Below are positions 1 through 10,830 of a DNA stretch of 64,000 nt, piece after piece. The position numbers were made by a program, and so were the translations under genes. Position 1 is the stretch's first letter. Every line of letters starts with the position of its first letter. The stretch is taken from positions 49,021,124-49,085,123 of the forward strand of contig CM049308.1 of NCBI GenBank assembly GCA_026874595.1. Direction: 5' to 3'. The notes beneath the pieces were generated by a model. The model had not been told where the DNA came from. It made no database searches and saw nothing but the letters and a program-made list of their open reading frames with translations. The DNA comes from Sipunculus nudus. Taxonomy: Eukaryota; Annelida; Sipuncula; Golfingiida; Sipunculidae.

Positions 1-389
1 TTTGGCTGAATTATAAAGATTCAATTGAGTCATTTTACCATATATGTTAGCTGTGTGAAGCAGATACATCTAGACTGGCACCAGTTTATCAGCATTTATT
101 ACATCATGCCTCTAGACATTTAGATTTCAGGTTATCTAAGGTTAATATTGACCAGAATGTTTTTTAAAAGCTTTTAAAAAATGTAGATTTATGATTTTTT
201 TGATATTCCTCATGCCAGGCAATGTTTACAATCACAGGTATACAGCTCTCTGTGGGTATATAAAGACGGCTGTACATGGATTATAAATAATTGGTATCCA
301 TAGTCAAATTAATTCAAGATTTTGCCATCAGTGAGATGTATCTGTATTACAATTTTGCATTCAATATGCATCTGTATTAATTTTTAGTT

Positions 390-2745
390 AACCTGTGAGC
401 TAATGCAATGGTGTGACGGCGTTTGTCTTCTGTACGTTAACCCATACTATTTTGAAAATGATTGGAGCTAGCATCATGAAATTTAATGCAAAAATTAGCC
501 GTCTGAAAATTTTCTTTAATTTTATAGAGAAAAAGCTAAAAAAAACTTTAAAAATCTTCTCCTCCGAAACACTCGAGCCAAATCGTTCAATATTTCACAG
601 AAATAATCTTTTATACCATCTCCCTCAATTTTGTTCCAATTGTTCAAGTTTGGTGAATTTTGGCCGAGTTACAAGAATTGAACTTAGTCATCTGTCCAAA
701 AAAGCACAATAAAATGACAGTCTCAGAAATGGCCAGAGCTATCATCACCAAATTTTTGCCAGTGTTGGTCACATGAGTCATATATGAAATTCAGGTATTG
801 GTGGCGCCACCTGGAATGACCTTTTTTTGTACGGGGGTCATTGGTCATCTGTACATTAATCCATAATTTCTCAGGAATAGCAGGAGCTACCATTCCTAGA
901 TTTTATGCAATAATCTGTCACATATCAAATTTTGTGAGATTCAGCTTATTTTTTTGCTATCTGCATTTACTTAGATTTTATAGGGAAAAAGCTTCTTGTA
1001 GACGGTCCAGCCAAATTGTTCAATATTTTACATAAATGATACCAGAGGCAAGCCCTCTCAAGTTTGTTCAAATGGTTTGCATTTGATGAATTTTAGTGGA
1101 GTTACACAAATTTGAACAGTCATTTGGCCAAGTAAGCATACTGACATAGTACTCTCAGAAATGACAGAAGCTAGCATTACCAGGTATTGTGCAAATGTTG
1201 GTCACATGACTCATATTTGAAATTGCAGATTTTGTGGTGCCACCTACATTAACCTGTTTTTTATGGGCAAAAAACCACCTAATATTAGCCTCTTTCAGCT
1301 TAATGGTGAAACTGTCAAGTTGAATTGTTCAATTTTTCAAAAGAATTATCCTAGGACATGGTTCTTTCAATCATACCAGAATATACTGAGTTTGTTGAGT
1401 TTTGGTTGTGTTGTGAAAAGCTTAAGTTGGTCTTATAGCCATTATTATGTCTTTTTGAAACTGAGGACTGCAGTAGTGTTCTTCTACAAAATTATTAATT
1501 CAATTATATCTTCTGTAACATTGCACAAAAATTATTCTTAGATGGCCTTTGTTCAAGTTTACTAGAATGATTTTTGGCAGAACTATTGGACCTTTAACAA
1601 TGAAAGTACTGCATCTTTTATTATTCTAGATATTTTGATAAAAAAATTTATGAATATGTCGGCTTGAAAAAAAAATTTTAGCCAAAGTCTTTCAGTATGT
1701 GTAAACAGATATACCAACAAGCCAAGATTGAATCCGTATCTTTAAATAGGTTGAGAAACTGCCAACTGTTTCAGATTTGGGAACAGATCAAGACTTCATT
1801 CAGTGCAGCCAGATATAGGTCAAGAGTTCAATCAGTGCAGTTAAGCACATGGCATGTGATCACCTCATGGGTGACATCTGAACACCTCATGGGCACCATA
1901 TGATCACTTCATTGGTGTCAAGCCCCTCAGGGCAGGGCCCCTGCATGAGCTTATGCAATGGTGTGGCTACTATTTCAGATTTGGCAACAGGCTAGAGGTC
2001 AGTCTGGATCTGTTTATAGCTTTGGTAGACTGCCAACTGTATCCGATTAAGCAACAGGTCAAGAGTTCACTCAGTGCAGCCAGGTATGGGTCAGGAGTTT
2101 ACTCAGTAGAGGAGCTCCATTCTATTTATAGCTTTGGCAGACTGCCAACTGTGTCAGATATGCAACAGGTCAAGAGTTCACTCAGTGCAGCCAGGTACAG
2201 GTCAAAGTTCACTCAGTCTAACCAGGTGCAAGTCATGAGTTCACTCAGTGCAGTAGCCTGAGCAAGCAATTTGTCACAGTTCACTCGGGGCAACAGCCTT
2301 TCTCACCTAAACCTGTTCAGCCCCATGCATCAGACTCAAGGTAAGTTTGATGTATTGGCCTAATATTTTGACCTGTCTATGTGTCTTTGATGGCTCTCTC
2401 GCTCACAAGACAGATGTTGCCACCTACCATGACTTTTGCACAGTGTGTGTCCCTGCGTTTTTCTCAGGAGGGGTTTGAAATATCAGTCTGAAATTGGGCA
2501 TATGTATATATCTCTGATAGCTTCATTGTATACAAGACTGGTGGTGCCAGCTACAATTTTTTTAGTGTTCTGTGCACCCATGCCAGAATTTCAGCAGAGT
2601 TTGTGTAATTGTTTCTTATTCAAATTGTTTAGTACTTGCATTGTTCATAAATATGAAAAGTAATGGTCCAGCATTGAAGCATTATACCTGGTGTATTTCC
2701 CAATGCACAGGTTCGCATTATGCCTGTAGGCCTTGTTTAAAAAAA
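390..2745 (+). repeat. Dispersed repeat family R1, copy A (non-coding)
   Basis: This stretch shares long, colinear similarity with 44985-46197. Shared landmarks in the same order include an opening near GCAATGGTGTG, the phrase GGAGCTAGCATCAT, CCAAATTGTTCAATATTTCAC-like blocks, the palindrome GGTGGCGCCACC (800-811), and an ending like GGTTCGCATTATGCCTGTAG (2710-2730). Copy A contains about two and a half units of roughly 430 bp (400-840, 840-1262, 1262-1560), then a more diverged middle. No transposase or reverse transcriptase is visible. The class is unknown; the exact edges are uncertain by tens of bases. The family resemblance is read directly from the sequence; calling it a mobile element is inference. 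Confidence 0.65.
1754..2265 (+). repeat. Internal ~110-bp direct repeats inside R1 copy A
   Basis: A block beginning ACTGCCAACTGT and continuing to TTCACTCAGTGCAGCCAG occurs at about 1754-1824, 2028-2097 and 2139-2207, with a shortened echo (GAGTTCACTCAGTGCAG) near 2230-2255. The second and third blocks are 111 bp apart; the first is about 270 bp away. A secondary element start, GAGCTTATGCAATGGTGTGG, lies at about 1947-1966. The short open frames here arise from these repeats and are not protein-like. Confidence 0.6.
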
Positions 2746-2881
2746 AATTTAATATGGGAGGGGGAGGACAGCTCGTCTACCTGTAATTAATAAAAAAAAT
2801 ATTGTCCTAGATTTTATTCGCACAGGTAAAGTAAAAAAAAAAATATATTTATATTTTTCATAGGCTGAAAATATATTTAAT

Positions 2882-2884
<3 letters not shown>

Positions 2885-2938
<54 letters not shown>
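2885..2938. repeat. (TA)n microsatellite within an AATTGTG/CACAATT inverted pair
   Basis: A pure TA tract of about 54 bp. Its flanks are complementary (AATTGTG before, CACAATT after), so the whole could fold as a cruciform. Slippage at such tracts makes the true length uncertain. Confidence 0.9.
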
Positions 2939-2942
<4 letters not shown>

Positions 2943-2989
2943 GCACAATTTAAGATCTTATTTAATCTTAATAACCACAAACCGCTAAC

Positions 2990-3042
2990 TATAATATAAG
3001 CGCTCCCCCCCCCCTGTTCTGTAAGTTCTGAATCCGCCCCTG
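2990..3042 (-). mobile_element. Fragment of a CAGGGGCGGATTC-type hAT-like end
   Basis: The segment has a C run followed by a sequence whose reverse complement starts CAGGGGCGGATTCAGAAC. CAG-starting ends with a GGCG core resemble the ends at 41258-41721 and 14515-14747, and are known for non-autonomous hAT elements. No matching left end or target duplication was found nearby, so only a solo end is called. Confidence 0.3.
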
Positions 3043-3378
3043 ATACAGGTTTATCGTTCCCGGTAATATGAAGCAGTTTGATACAAGTATACTATATCCA
3101 TATTATACGTATATTTCTTATAGTCACTTTTGTGCCAAACGTGGGAATAAAGACTTGTTTATAAAATCAGTCAAGTTTTCATTTTGATATACGATTGTCT
3201 ATAGATTGTTGCATGTACACCTTATATCCAGTGAAACATATCCGTTATATTAAATAATGTATACAAAGGTTCCCCGCATGGGTATACAAGCAGGATGATA
3301 CATCTTTATATATAGGGCTTATGAATAAGACGTATACAAAACATGTACATGTTATACCATTTATGCTATTTTCCTTTT

Positions 3379-3380
<2 letters not shown>

Positions 3381-3428
<48 letters not shown>
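3381..3428. repeat. (TA)n microsatellite
   Basis: TA tract of about 48 bp, preceded by TTTTCCTTTTCT. The Tyr/Ile-rich frame read through it on the minus strand is a translation of the repeat. Confidence 0.9.
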
Positions 3429-3429
<1 letters not shown>

Positions 3430-3432
<3 letters not shown>

Positions 3433-4055
3433 CATGCGGGATACATGATGATGTACGTGCAGAAGATGGGCATCTTTATTAGGGTGGTCTGAGTTGTGAA
3501 AAACATGGTACATCTGCGTACAAGTTCTTGTTATGTAAGTATACACATATACAGTTTAATATTTAAATAAAGCCTTAACCAGGTTTACATGTACTTTATT
3601 CCTTCTTAGATATTTTGAACGAAAGAGCTTGTCTTGTTAAATTGGAATGTATTTTTATATGAACTGGGAAGTCACTTTGATTACGTTATAGTGGTTTTCT
3701 TTTTAAAGTTCCGAGCACACGCATGTGATAGACGTGACCGCACCGTGCACTTGACAATGAACATATTAAAAAGCCTTGCCGCGTTACTCCCATTCAGTGC
3801 TGTCGCAGTACACCTGTATGACGTCACCACCTCTTCTTAAATTGGGTCGTGACCTTGATTTGCTTACGAAAAGCATAAAGATCTCGCTCAAGTGGTACTT
3901 GTACCGAATGCGCTTTCATAACGCTGCCGTGACTGGAGGATTTGATTATCGCAGCTGGTTCGTGTGGGCTGACTGTTTTAGTATGTCACATTACTTTGTA
4001 AAACCTACTTCATATCAGCTGTCCAGGGGTGTGCTACAAGATGCGTGGCGATAAC
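3430..4055. other. Unique sequence, no gene recognised
   Basis: Single-copy sequence rising to moderate GC at about 3700-4040. Frames open through this part (3634-3840 and 3776-4054, plus strand) show no recognisable domain, and no convincing splice pair was found. It could be regulatory DNA; nothing more can be supported. Confidence 0.4.
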
Positions 4056-4058
4056 TAA

Positions 4059-4396
4059 GGCCAAAATAAAAAAAAGGTATGGTTCTCAGGCACTTTTTTT
4101 CAGAAATCAATGCGGGCGGGCGCTTTTTTTTATTTTAAATTTTTTGGTATGTTTCGATAAAAATGTCAAATGATAAGGGAAAAGCATGAAAATAACAGTT
4201 TTATTTTGCTAAATAAGTAAAATCACTACAAAACAAAGGAAATTGTATGGTTTTACCTTCTTGAAAGAAATGTCGGAGCGGCAGCAGCTCAAGATTGGAA
4301 AGTTTTTATTGAAAATCAAAATAAAAATTTTTGATGCGGGGGTTTAAAATTGATGCGGGCGGTGCCTGAGAACCATACCTTTATTTTTTTTTGGCC
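4059..4396. mobile_element. Harbinger-like MITE, 338 bp, with TAA target duplication
   Basis: The two ends are near-perfect inverted repeats of about 38 bp. The left end starts GGCCAAAATAAAAAAAAGGT and runs through GGTTCTCAGGCAC; the right end is its reverse complement with an indel in the A run. TAA flanks both sides (4056-4058 and 4397-4399). A 3-bp TWA target site and GG-starting inverted ends are characteristic of PIF/Harbinger elements. The interior has no coding capacity but repeats ATGCGGGCGG near both ends. This is a non-autonomous copy needing a transposase from elsewhere. Confidence 0.8.
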
Positions 4397-4399
4397 TAA

Positions 4400-4866
4400 T
4401 CGTCAAAACTTCTTATTTGTTTAACATTTATTCCAGGTGATTCCCAAATAGTACTTGGGTGTATATATATCATGGTCAAATGAGAAGAAATAGATATTTG
4501 GGAGATATTACATTTAACATTGCAATTGAGGCTAACAGTTTATGTTAACAAAGGGGATTAGAAAAAAAGGCCACCATTGACAAACAAGCCACAAATGACA
4601 ATCATATATTTAGTACTTTATTCGCTCCTGCAGTTGCTTTCTTTTAGCTGCATGTATATGCCGTTACCTCGGGTATTTTGTGACCCGCCGTATAACCACG
4701 TGTCCCCACACTCTCAACTCGTTCCCGCTGTACCGGTTCACCCCGCCCACATCACGCGTTCCTCGTGCATGCTGGTACGCCCCGCACAGCGATACAACCC
4801 CTTAATTGTTATACACACTTAAATAAGTGAATGTCGCTGTGCAAACATTAAACTTACTTCGGTCGA

Positions 4867-4868
<2 letters not shown>
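4400..4868. other. Unique sequence with GC-richer island (4600-4820)
   Basis: Mostly AT-rich, with a C-rich patch at about 4670-4800 in which CCCGCC and CCCCGC recur. The plus-strand frame at 4577-4822 is proline-rich without recognisable similarity. No splice or promoter structure is convincing. Confidence 0.35.
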
Positions 4869-4869
<1 letters not shown>

Positions 4870-4909
<40 letters not shown>

Positions 4910-4961
4910 CATACATACATACATCCATATTATAATATAGTTACCATGTTAACTATATAGA

Positions 4962-5037
<76 letters not shown>
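4870..5037. repeat. Two (TA)n tracts separated by (CATA)n-like spacer
   Basis: TA tracts at 4870-4906 and 4968-5037 surround a spacer with CATACATACATACATC and an ATAGTTACCATGTTAACTAT near-palindrome. The second tract abuts the 197-bp tandem repeat directly. Confidence 0.85.
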
Positions 5038-5041
<4 letters not shown>

Positions 5042-5625
5042 TCTCGGCATAGCAGAGGGGTTGAGTACATTGACCATCCCCCTTGCTATAAAAGATGAAT
5101 GTGAAGTTGGGAGGGGGGGGGGAACTAGTAATAAGTATATACCCCCCCCCCCCAACCCTATATTGACACCCTGCCCTGGAGCAGCAACCAAGCCTGCATC
5201 TTCAACTTTTTATCCCACATCTAAAATATATATAAATTCTCGGCATAGCAGAGGGGTTGAGTACATTGACCATCCCCCTTGCTATAAAAGATGAATGTGA
5301 AGTTGGGAGGGGGGGGGGAACTAGTAATAAGTATATACCCCCCCCCACCCCAACTCTATATTGACACCCTGCCCTGGAGCAGCAACCAAGCCTGCATCTT
5401 CAACTTTTTATCCCACATCTAAAATATATATAAATTCTCGGCATAGCAGAGGAGTTGAGTACATTGACCATCCCCCTTGCTATAAAAGATTAATGTGTAG
5501 TTGGGAGGGGGGGGGAACTACTAATAAGCATATACCCCCCCCCCCAACCCCAACCCTATATTGACACCCCTGCCCTGGAGCAGCAACAAAGCCTGCATCT
5601 TCAACTTTTTATCCCATATCTAAAA
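5038..5625. repeat. 197-bp tandem repeat, three copies
   Basis: Copies start with AAATTCTCGGCATAGCAGAG at 5038, 5234 and 5432, giving periods of 196 and 198 bp. Each contains a long G run, GAACTA(G/C)TAATAAG, TATATACC plus a long C run, then CCTATATTGACACC and GGAGCAGCAACCAAGCCTGC. The G-run/TATATAC/C-run core and the TTGACRCCCCTG phrase resemble the hAT-like insertion at 41258-41721, so the unit may be a tandemised fragment of that family. The minus-strand frame at 4949-5191 and plus frames here are repeat products. Confidence 0.85.
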
Positions 5626-5629
5626 ATAT

Positions 5630-5952
5630 TTAGAGCCCATGCAGATTCTCTTTGTATGTCTGTCTGTCTTGACTGTTTGTTTGTCGTGCCGTCTGTCTGA
5701 CCGTCATGCTGTCCGTCCATGTATGTATAGTCTCTGCTGGTGTTATATACAGTGGTTGCCATATACAGCGCGTGTTACCCGCACGAGGAACAAGACTACA
5801 GCGGACAGCACATGCACAAGTCAGTCCACTCACCAAATACATTCACTCTCAAACTGCCCAGGTGCTTCTAGTGTTACTTTGTACTCCATAATAAAAAGAT
5901 TAAAAGGCATATAGACATGCATAAGCCACACACGTATATGTGAAAACTAAAC
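5630..5952. other. Unique sequence, GTCTG-rich start
   Basis: 5650-5725 is enriched in GTCTGTCTG/GTCCGTC words, like degraded microsatellite. The rest is single-copy. Overlapping short frames on both strands show no protein-like features. Confidence 0.35.
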
Positions 5953-5956
5953 ACAT

Positions 5957-5975
5957 GAATACATACATACATACA

Positions 5976-6024
<49 letters not shown>

Positions 6025-6025
6025 C
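5957..6025. repeat. (CATA)n then (TA)n compound microsatellite
   Basis: About eleven CATA units run directly into a TA tract. Confidence 0.9.
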
Positions 6026-6179
6026 TCTTTCTTACAATATATGTTCACTCGAAATATATCTCACAAGATGGTCAGGTGTACATTTGAAAAAAAAAATGCA
6101 TTTCGGTTGGCGCTATCAAACCTCTGGCTCTACATTTGACTTGTGTGCATGTTTCACAGGAAATATTCAGCTCCATGCA

Positions 6180-6805
6180 GTGCTTGGTTTTGTGTCTTCC
6201 AGTAAATAATTTAGCTCCAGATCTTGGGTTTATAATGCATGTCTCCCAGTAAATATATTATGTAGCTCCATTAATTGGGTTTGTGTAAGTCGTTCTATAA
6301 ATAATGTAGCTCCCTGCAGTGCTTGGGTTTGTGTATACTTTTTCCTATATATAATGTATCTTCTTGGATTTTTGCATGTCTTCCTATATAAATAATATAG
6401 CTCCAGTGCTTGGGTTTTTTGCACGTCTTACAGAAAATATAATGTAGCTCCAGTGCATGCTTGGGTTTGTATAGATCTTCCTATAAATAAAGTAGCTTCT
6501 TGGGTTTTTGCATGTCTTCCTATTTAAATAATAAAGCTCCAGTGCTTGGGTTTTTGCATGTTTTCCTGTAAATATAATGTAGCTCCAGTGCTTTGGTTTT
6601 TGCATGTCTTCCCTTATATAATGTATATATAGCTCCAGAGCGTGGGTTTATGTAGATCTCCCTATGAATAATGTAGCTCCAGTGCTTGGGTTTGTATGTA
6701 TATATATATTTATAGGTCTCCTATAAATAATGTATAGCTTCAATGCTTGGGTCTGTGTATGTCTTCTTATAAAAAAGTTACCTCCAGTGCACGTGCTTAT
6801 CTTCT
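6180..6805. repeat. 46-bp minisatellite, about 13 degenerate copies
   Basis: The unit is roughly TAGCTCCAGTGCTTGGGTTT followed by TTGCATGTCTTCCTATAAATAATG. Clear starts include 6541 and 6587 (46 bp apart). Copies vary by substitution and small indels. Minus-strand frames with repeated Thr-Gln-Ala-Leu-Glu-Leu-like peptides (6230-6869) are translations of the array. Confidence 0.85.
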
Positions 6806-6975
6806 TATATAGTGTCAATTGTATCTGGCTCCGCCCTCCTTCGTTAATACAGCTGCAGGTTAAAAACAAATGTTATAAGGTTCAAGTTTTGTAATATGAT
6901 GGATTCCTCTATAGCGGAGGATTTGTATATTACAAAACACAGTACCTTAAATGATCAAATAAATTCGGTGAAACC

Positions 6976-6978
<3 letters not shown>

Positions 6979-7058
<80 letters not shown>
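6979..7058. repeat. (TA)n microsatellite
   Basis: Uninterrupted TA tract of about 80 bp between GGTGAAACCG and TTCAGGCAAAC. Confidence 0.9.
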
Positions 7059-7059
<1 letters not shown>

Positions 7060-7060
<1 letters not shown>

Positions 7061-7725
7061 GGCAAACTTTGTAGTAAGCGACATTATTATTTGCATTTAA
7101 TATAATTGTTTACTTTTATATATTTATTTTCACTCTGCTCTTTATAATCCGTTGATATAATCCTCGGTGTTAAGAATTATGTTCAGGTTGTATTATACAA
7201 ATGAATTATAAAATAAATGACACACCAATACCTACTTAACATTATTAGTTTCAGAACCGAAGAACAATATGAACGTGTCAATTAAGATGACACCCGTGCA
7301 GTCATCCCTCATCAAGAAATCCGCGTGTTTGCCCTATTCTGTGTTGAGCTTTTTATTCGTGAGGTTTCAAATTCGAGATATTCATTTAAGGGAACTTATT
7401 GCAAAAGTAAAAACCCGGTTCAAAATAAAAAATAATATAAAACGCTCCATGCACCTACGCAGGTGACCAGTCTTTATACGCCATCCATGTCTGTATACAG
7501 CGTCGTAAGTCCAAAGGCAAAAGTTTGATTTTATAGGTAATAATTGACATATCATTTGTTACACGTAAATCAAAGATTTAATTTATAAATTATATCACAC
7601 CAAAATTATTATTCCAATAATGAATCAGAAGTTCCATAATAAATCATGATAATAATTACGAATTTTAATCAATTTTATAATAATGGATCTTATATATATT
7701 AATACATATTAAAATTTATATATAT
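7060..7725. other. AT-rich unique sequence
   Basis: No repeat, RNA gene or exon recognised. The plus-strand frame 7269-7466 is lysine-rich and unremarkable. The segment ends in the 8-bp GTGTATGT target duplication of the next element. Confidence 0.3.
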
Positions 7726-7743
7726 GTGTATGTCAGACATGGG

Positions 7744-7890
7744 GTAATAGTAATAAGTAATAGTAATAGACTATTACAGCTTTTTCCATGTAATAGTAAT
7801 AGTAATAGACTAAAAAATTTGAGCTGTAATAGTAATAGTAATAGAAACAGAAGGCAAAGTAATAGAGTAATACATATTACTTTCTATTAC
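7744..7890. repeat. Left subterminal GTAATA repeats of the hAT element
   Basis: GTAATAGTAATA hexamers recur in four clusters up to about 7865, then appear inverted (TATTACTTTCTATTACTTTC, 7877-7896). The right side (9655-9789) mirrors this. They are probable transposase-binding sites, by analogy with other hAT elements. Confidence 0.6.
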
Positions 7891-9654
7891 TTTCTGTGAG
7901 CCCCTTGATCATGAAGCATATCAGCAAATAATGCTGAACAGACTCAGTTCTTGTCCAGTAGCTGCCCAGGATGTGCCTATTGTTGAGGCAAGCATGGGCC
8001 AGCTGCCACATTGCTGGTGACCACTGGTGCTAATTACATAAGAGTACTGGACAGAGTAGGTCACAGCCAAATAAGTTACCTGGCATAATCTGACCTTTGA
8101 TTAGTAAACCATGGATAAACAGAGGCATGTTTGATGTTAAGAGACAGATAAATAGTGCATTATTATTGTTACATGTACATCTTATCTCACATCCATCAAT
8201 CCATATGCATATTCTGAAATGTACCTAGATTTGTTTTCACAAGCCAGTTTGCATTTTAATCATACCGATTGCAATAACACACATTCAAGAAAAATACAAT
8301 ATGGAACCAGATACAGACCCAGAATGTTCATGATAAGCTTATGGTGTTTTCACTACCCATAACACACTGAAGCCTACAATGCTATAAACTCAGACCAGTA
8401 CTGAAATCACTTGGGTAAAGTCATACCTCAGGCACATGTATTATCTAGTTAATTTATATACATATTATTTTAAAAGTATTCTTTTAATACTTGTCTGTTA
8501 TTTCATAGTACCAATTTTTCAGACCTTCATTTAGTATCTAAAATTATGTTAATTTATATTTTGAAAATTAAATTAACCATTTTTTACATGATATTACTTT
8601 GATTATATAATATGAGAATATAAGTAACTATTAATATTTTATTATTTAATATCTGAAATTTTGATATCAAATAATTAGTTCCTGTTATGTAAAAAATTTA
8701 AAAAACAAGATTGTTTAATACCAAATTTATTATGAAAGTGATTTTAATAATATTTTATTTGTTTTGTAAAATTGATGTAAATTTTAAATCACTCTCCATA
8801 TTCCTTAATTATCCTATGCTTGTTTTGCTGCAATGAAGAAGGGCATGCCTGAAGAATAAAAGCCATGCATGCTACCAATATTGTCAAGTTTACCACCTCT
8901 CTGTTCACTCTCAAGGTATATGTGATGGAATAAAACATGGCATCACATCCAAATGAACATATACACCCAAGAAGATGGGGTACTTTTGTCTCCAGTTTGG
9001 ATCTGTCCAGATTCTTGACGTAAACTATTTTGTTGGATATATTTATAAGGATTGGGAAACAGGACACAGCCCTACATAAATTCCTCTCCTGATACATACA
9101 TATAAAGGACTGAATTGTCAGCTTTGATACTAAATAATAATATGCAATAATCATGAAAAATTCCTCTGGAGACAATTTTTAGTTACACTAAAAATCTTTA
9201 TTTATTGACTATGAAAACGAAGATTAAATCTTAACGGAAGTATGTACTGTAAATAAATTTATGTGAAATATATATGAAAATTATATAAAATGTACAAGTA
9301 TGCATATAAATATAAATCAATATTTTACATATGCAAGGGCCTTTACAATGGGTTGCTTTTAAATAACATGTATTCAAGAGTTCATACAATTATCTCATAA
9401 TTTCGACTTGAAACACCCCAATTACGATAATTGAGGTTTCAAAATATTAAAAAAAAAAGAATTAAAGAAGCTGAAATAATTAAGATCTCCAGTATCATTA
9501 GGCTTCTTGTAAATGACAGACACAGTATAAGAAAATTGTGTAGGTAACTGGATGATATAGTTGCTTTTACTATTATTTAAACATGTGATTGGAGTGCTAG
9601 TTTAAAGCACTCGTGGCTGCGCAAGGTCTAGAATCCTCCCATCAGTTTAAGTTC

Positions 9655-9789
9655 ATGTAATAGTAATAGTAATAGTAATAGATACCCCAGTAATAGTAAT
9701 AGTAATAGTAATAGAAGATAAAATGTGGTAATAGTAATAGTAAAAGTAATATCAGAAATTGAAAGTAATAGTAATAGAACAACTGTAAT
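9655..9789. repeat. Right subterminal GTAATA repeats of the hAT element
   Basis: Four clusters of GTAATAGTAATA separated by short spacers, in the same orientation as the left cluster rather than inverted. The Tyr-run frame at 9642-9902 (minus) is a translation of this array. Confidence 0.65.
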
Positions 9790-9841
9790 ATAGACGCCAT
9801 GTCTGGTGTATGTGTGTACATGTATGTGTGTACATGTACTG

Positions 9842-9885
9842 TATTTTTAAATCGCGAAAGAGGATCGCGAAACAATTTAAAAATA
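9842..9885. repeat. Small inverted repeat with CGCGAAA-type loop
   Basis: TATTTTTAAAT (9842-9852) and its exact complement ATTTAAAAATA (9875-9885) flank a loop containing two near-copies of ATCGCGAAA. It lies just outside the hAT element. It could form a cruciform or be a remnant of another short element. Confidence 0.5.
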
Positions 9886-10085
9886 AAAATCACGAAAATC
9901 ATTACTGCGTGTATGAAGCCAACAACAGTTTATATGCATAAACCATGGTCAATTGTAAATGGCAGAAGGGGGGGGGGGTTGATGTTTACTTTGTAAAATT
10001 CCGTATGAGCGGAACAAAGATAATTTTACTGGGGAACATAATTGACAAAACTTTATACACATGCACACATACACACGCCGTCCAG

Positions 10086-10087
<2 letters not shown>

Positions 10088-10144
<57 letters not shown>
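10088..10144. repeat. (TA)n microsatellite
   Basis: TA tract of about 56 bp between CCAGTGAA and TTGCATCCTGG. Confidence 0.9.
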
Positions 10145-10146
<2 letters not shown>

Positions 10147-10249
10147 CATCCTGGTTTTATGTGATTTTTTATTTTTGTTATGATTTTAACAACATATACG
10201 TAGTTTGTAAGCGGACATTATATGATCAACTATATCTGAAGAAAACTAG

Positions 10250-10830
10250 AAAACTGTTCGGCCGTTGAAAAGAAGCCTAGTCGAGTCAGTTGTATAAATT
10301 TGACACTTCGGTCAGACACATAGTTCAGTTATACTGATTTATTAATAACTGCAGCAGTTCAGGCCTTGAATCACGATCTCGAGGAAAATGTATACACGTA
10401 GACTGCGGTTTAAACGATTTGACAGGGCTAAACGTTATTAAGCCCCGTTCCCGATTCACACGCGCACGTGGATGCTGTTACTACAGAACAAACGAGAACT
10501 GTTTCTGTTTAACTCTATAGGCAGGAGGCTGCACGCTTATGGCGGAGTGGATGCCGAGACCGTTACTGATCGATCTAGCTCCGCCCAAAAGGCAGCTTCC
10601 TGTAACAGCTCATGTTTATGCATAACCGGATAGTGTCAATCATCTCTCGTCAGCTGACAGAAGTAGGGCCCGCCTTTCCTAGATGAGCCTGCATATAGAA
10701 ATAAACGAGCATCGTCTTGCCATGGCATTTTCTTGGCCACTAGAATAAAAAATCGCCGTTGTAAGGCTGGTGGCCTGGTATATTTAGTGGCAAAAAAAAT
10801 CAAACTACTAGGATAAGCGCAAATCATTAT
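10250..10830. other. GC-richer unique island (possible regulatory DNA)
   Basis: Single-copy sequence clearly richer in GC and CpG than its surroundings. It contains an E-box CACGTG (10465-10470) and GATCGATC-like words. The minus-strand frame 10636-10827 could be read as a last exon after TTTCTATATGCAG, but nothing else supports that. Conservation in a related genome would be the deciding test. Confidence 0.3.

Larger units (their letters stand above)
7734..9805. mobile_element. Non-autonomous hAT-type transposon with perfect 8-bp target duplication
   Basis: The element starts CAGACATGGGGT and ends in the complement, ACGCCATGTCTG, a 9-bp perfect inverted end (CAGACATGG) extending imperfectly. 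GTGTATGT flanks both sides exactly (7726-7733 and 9806-9813). CAG-starting ends with 8-bp target duplications are the defining structure of hAT elements. Both subterminal zones are packed with GTAATA repeats, as expected for hAT transposase-binding arrays. The 2072-bp interior has no recognisable transposase: the longest frame (8789-9175, minus, 128 residues) lacks the RNase-H-like DDE and dimerisation motifs I would expect. It is therefore a deletion derivative or a MITE-like copy mobilised in trans. Confidence 0.85.

Noticed and set aside
8789-9175. 128-codon frame in the hAT element as a transposase fragment
   Set aside because: No DDE, zinc-finger BED or hAT dimerisation motif can be seen, and it is antisense to no recognisable protein.
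10636-10680. Minus-strand last exon ending CQLTRDD
   Set aside because: An acceptor-like TTTCTATATGCAG precedes it, but no other exon, polyadenylation signal or homologue supports it.
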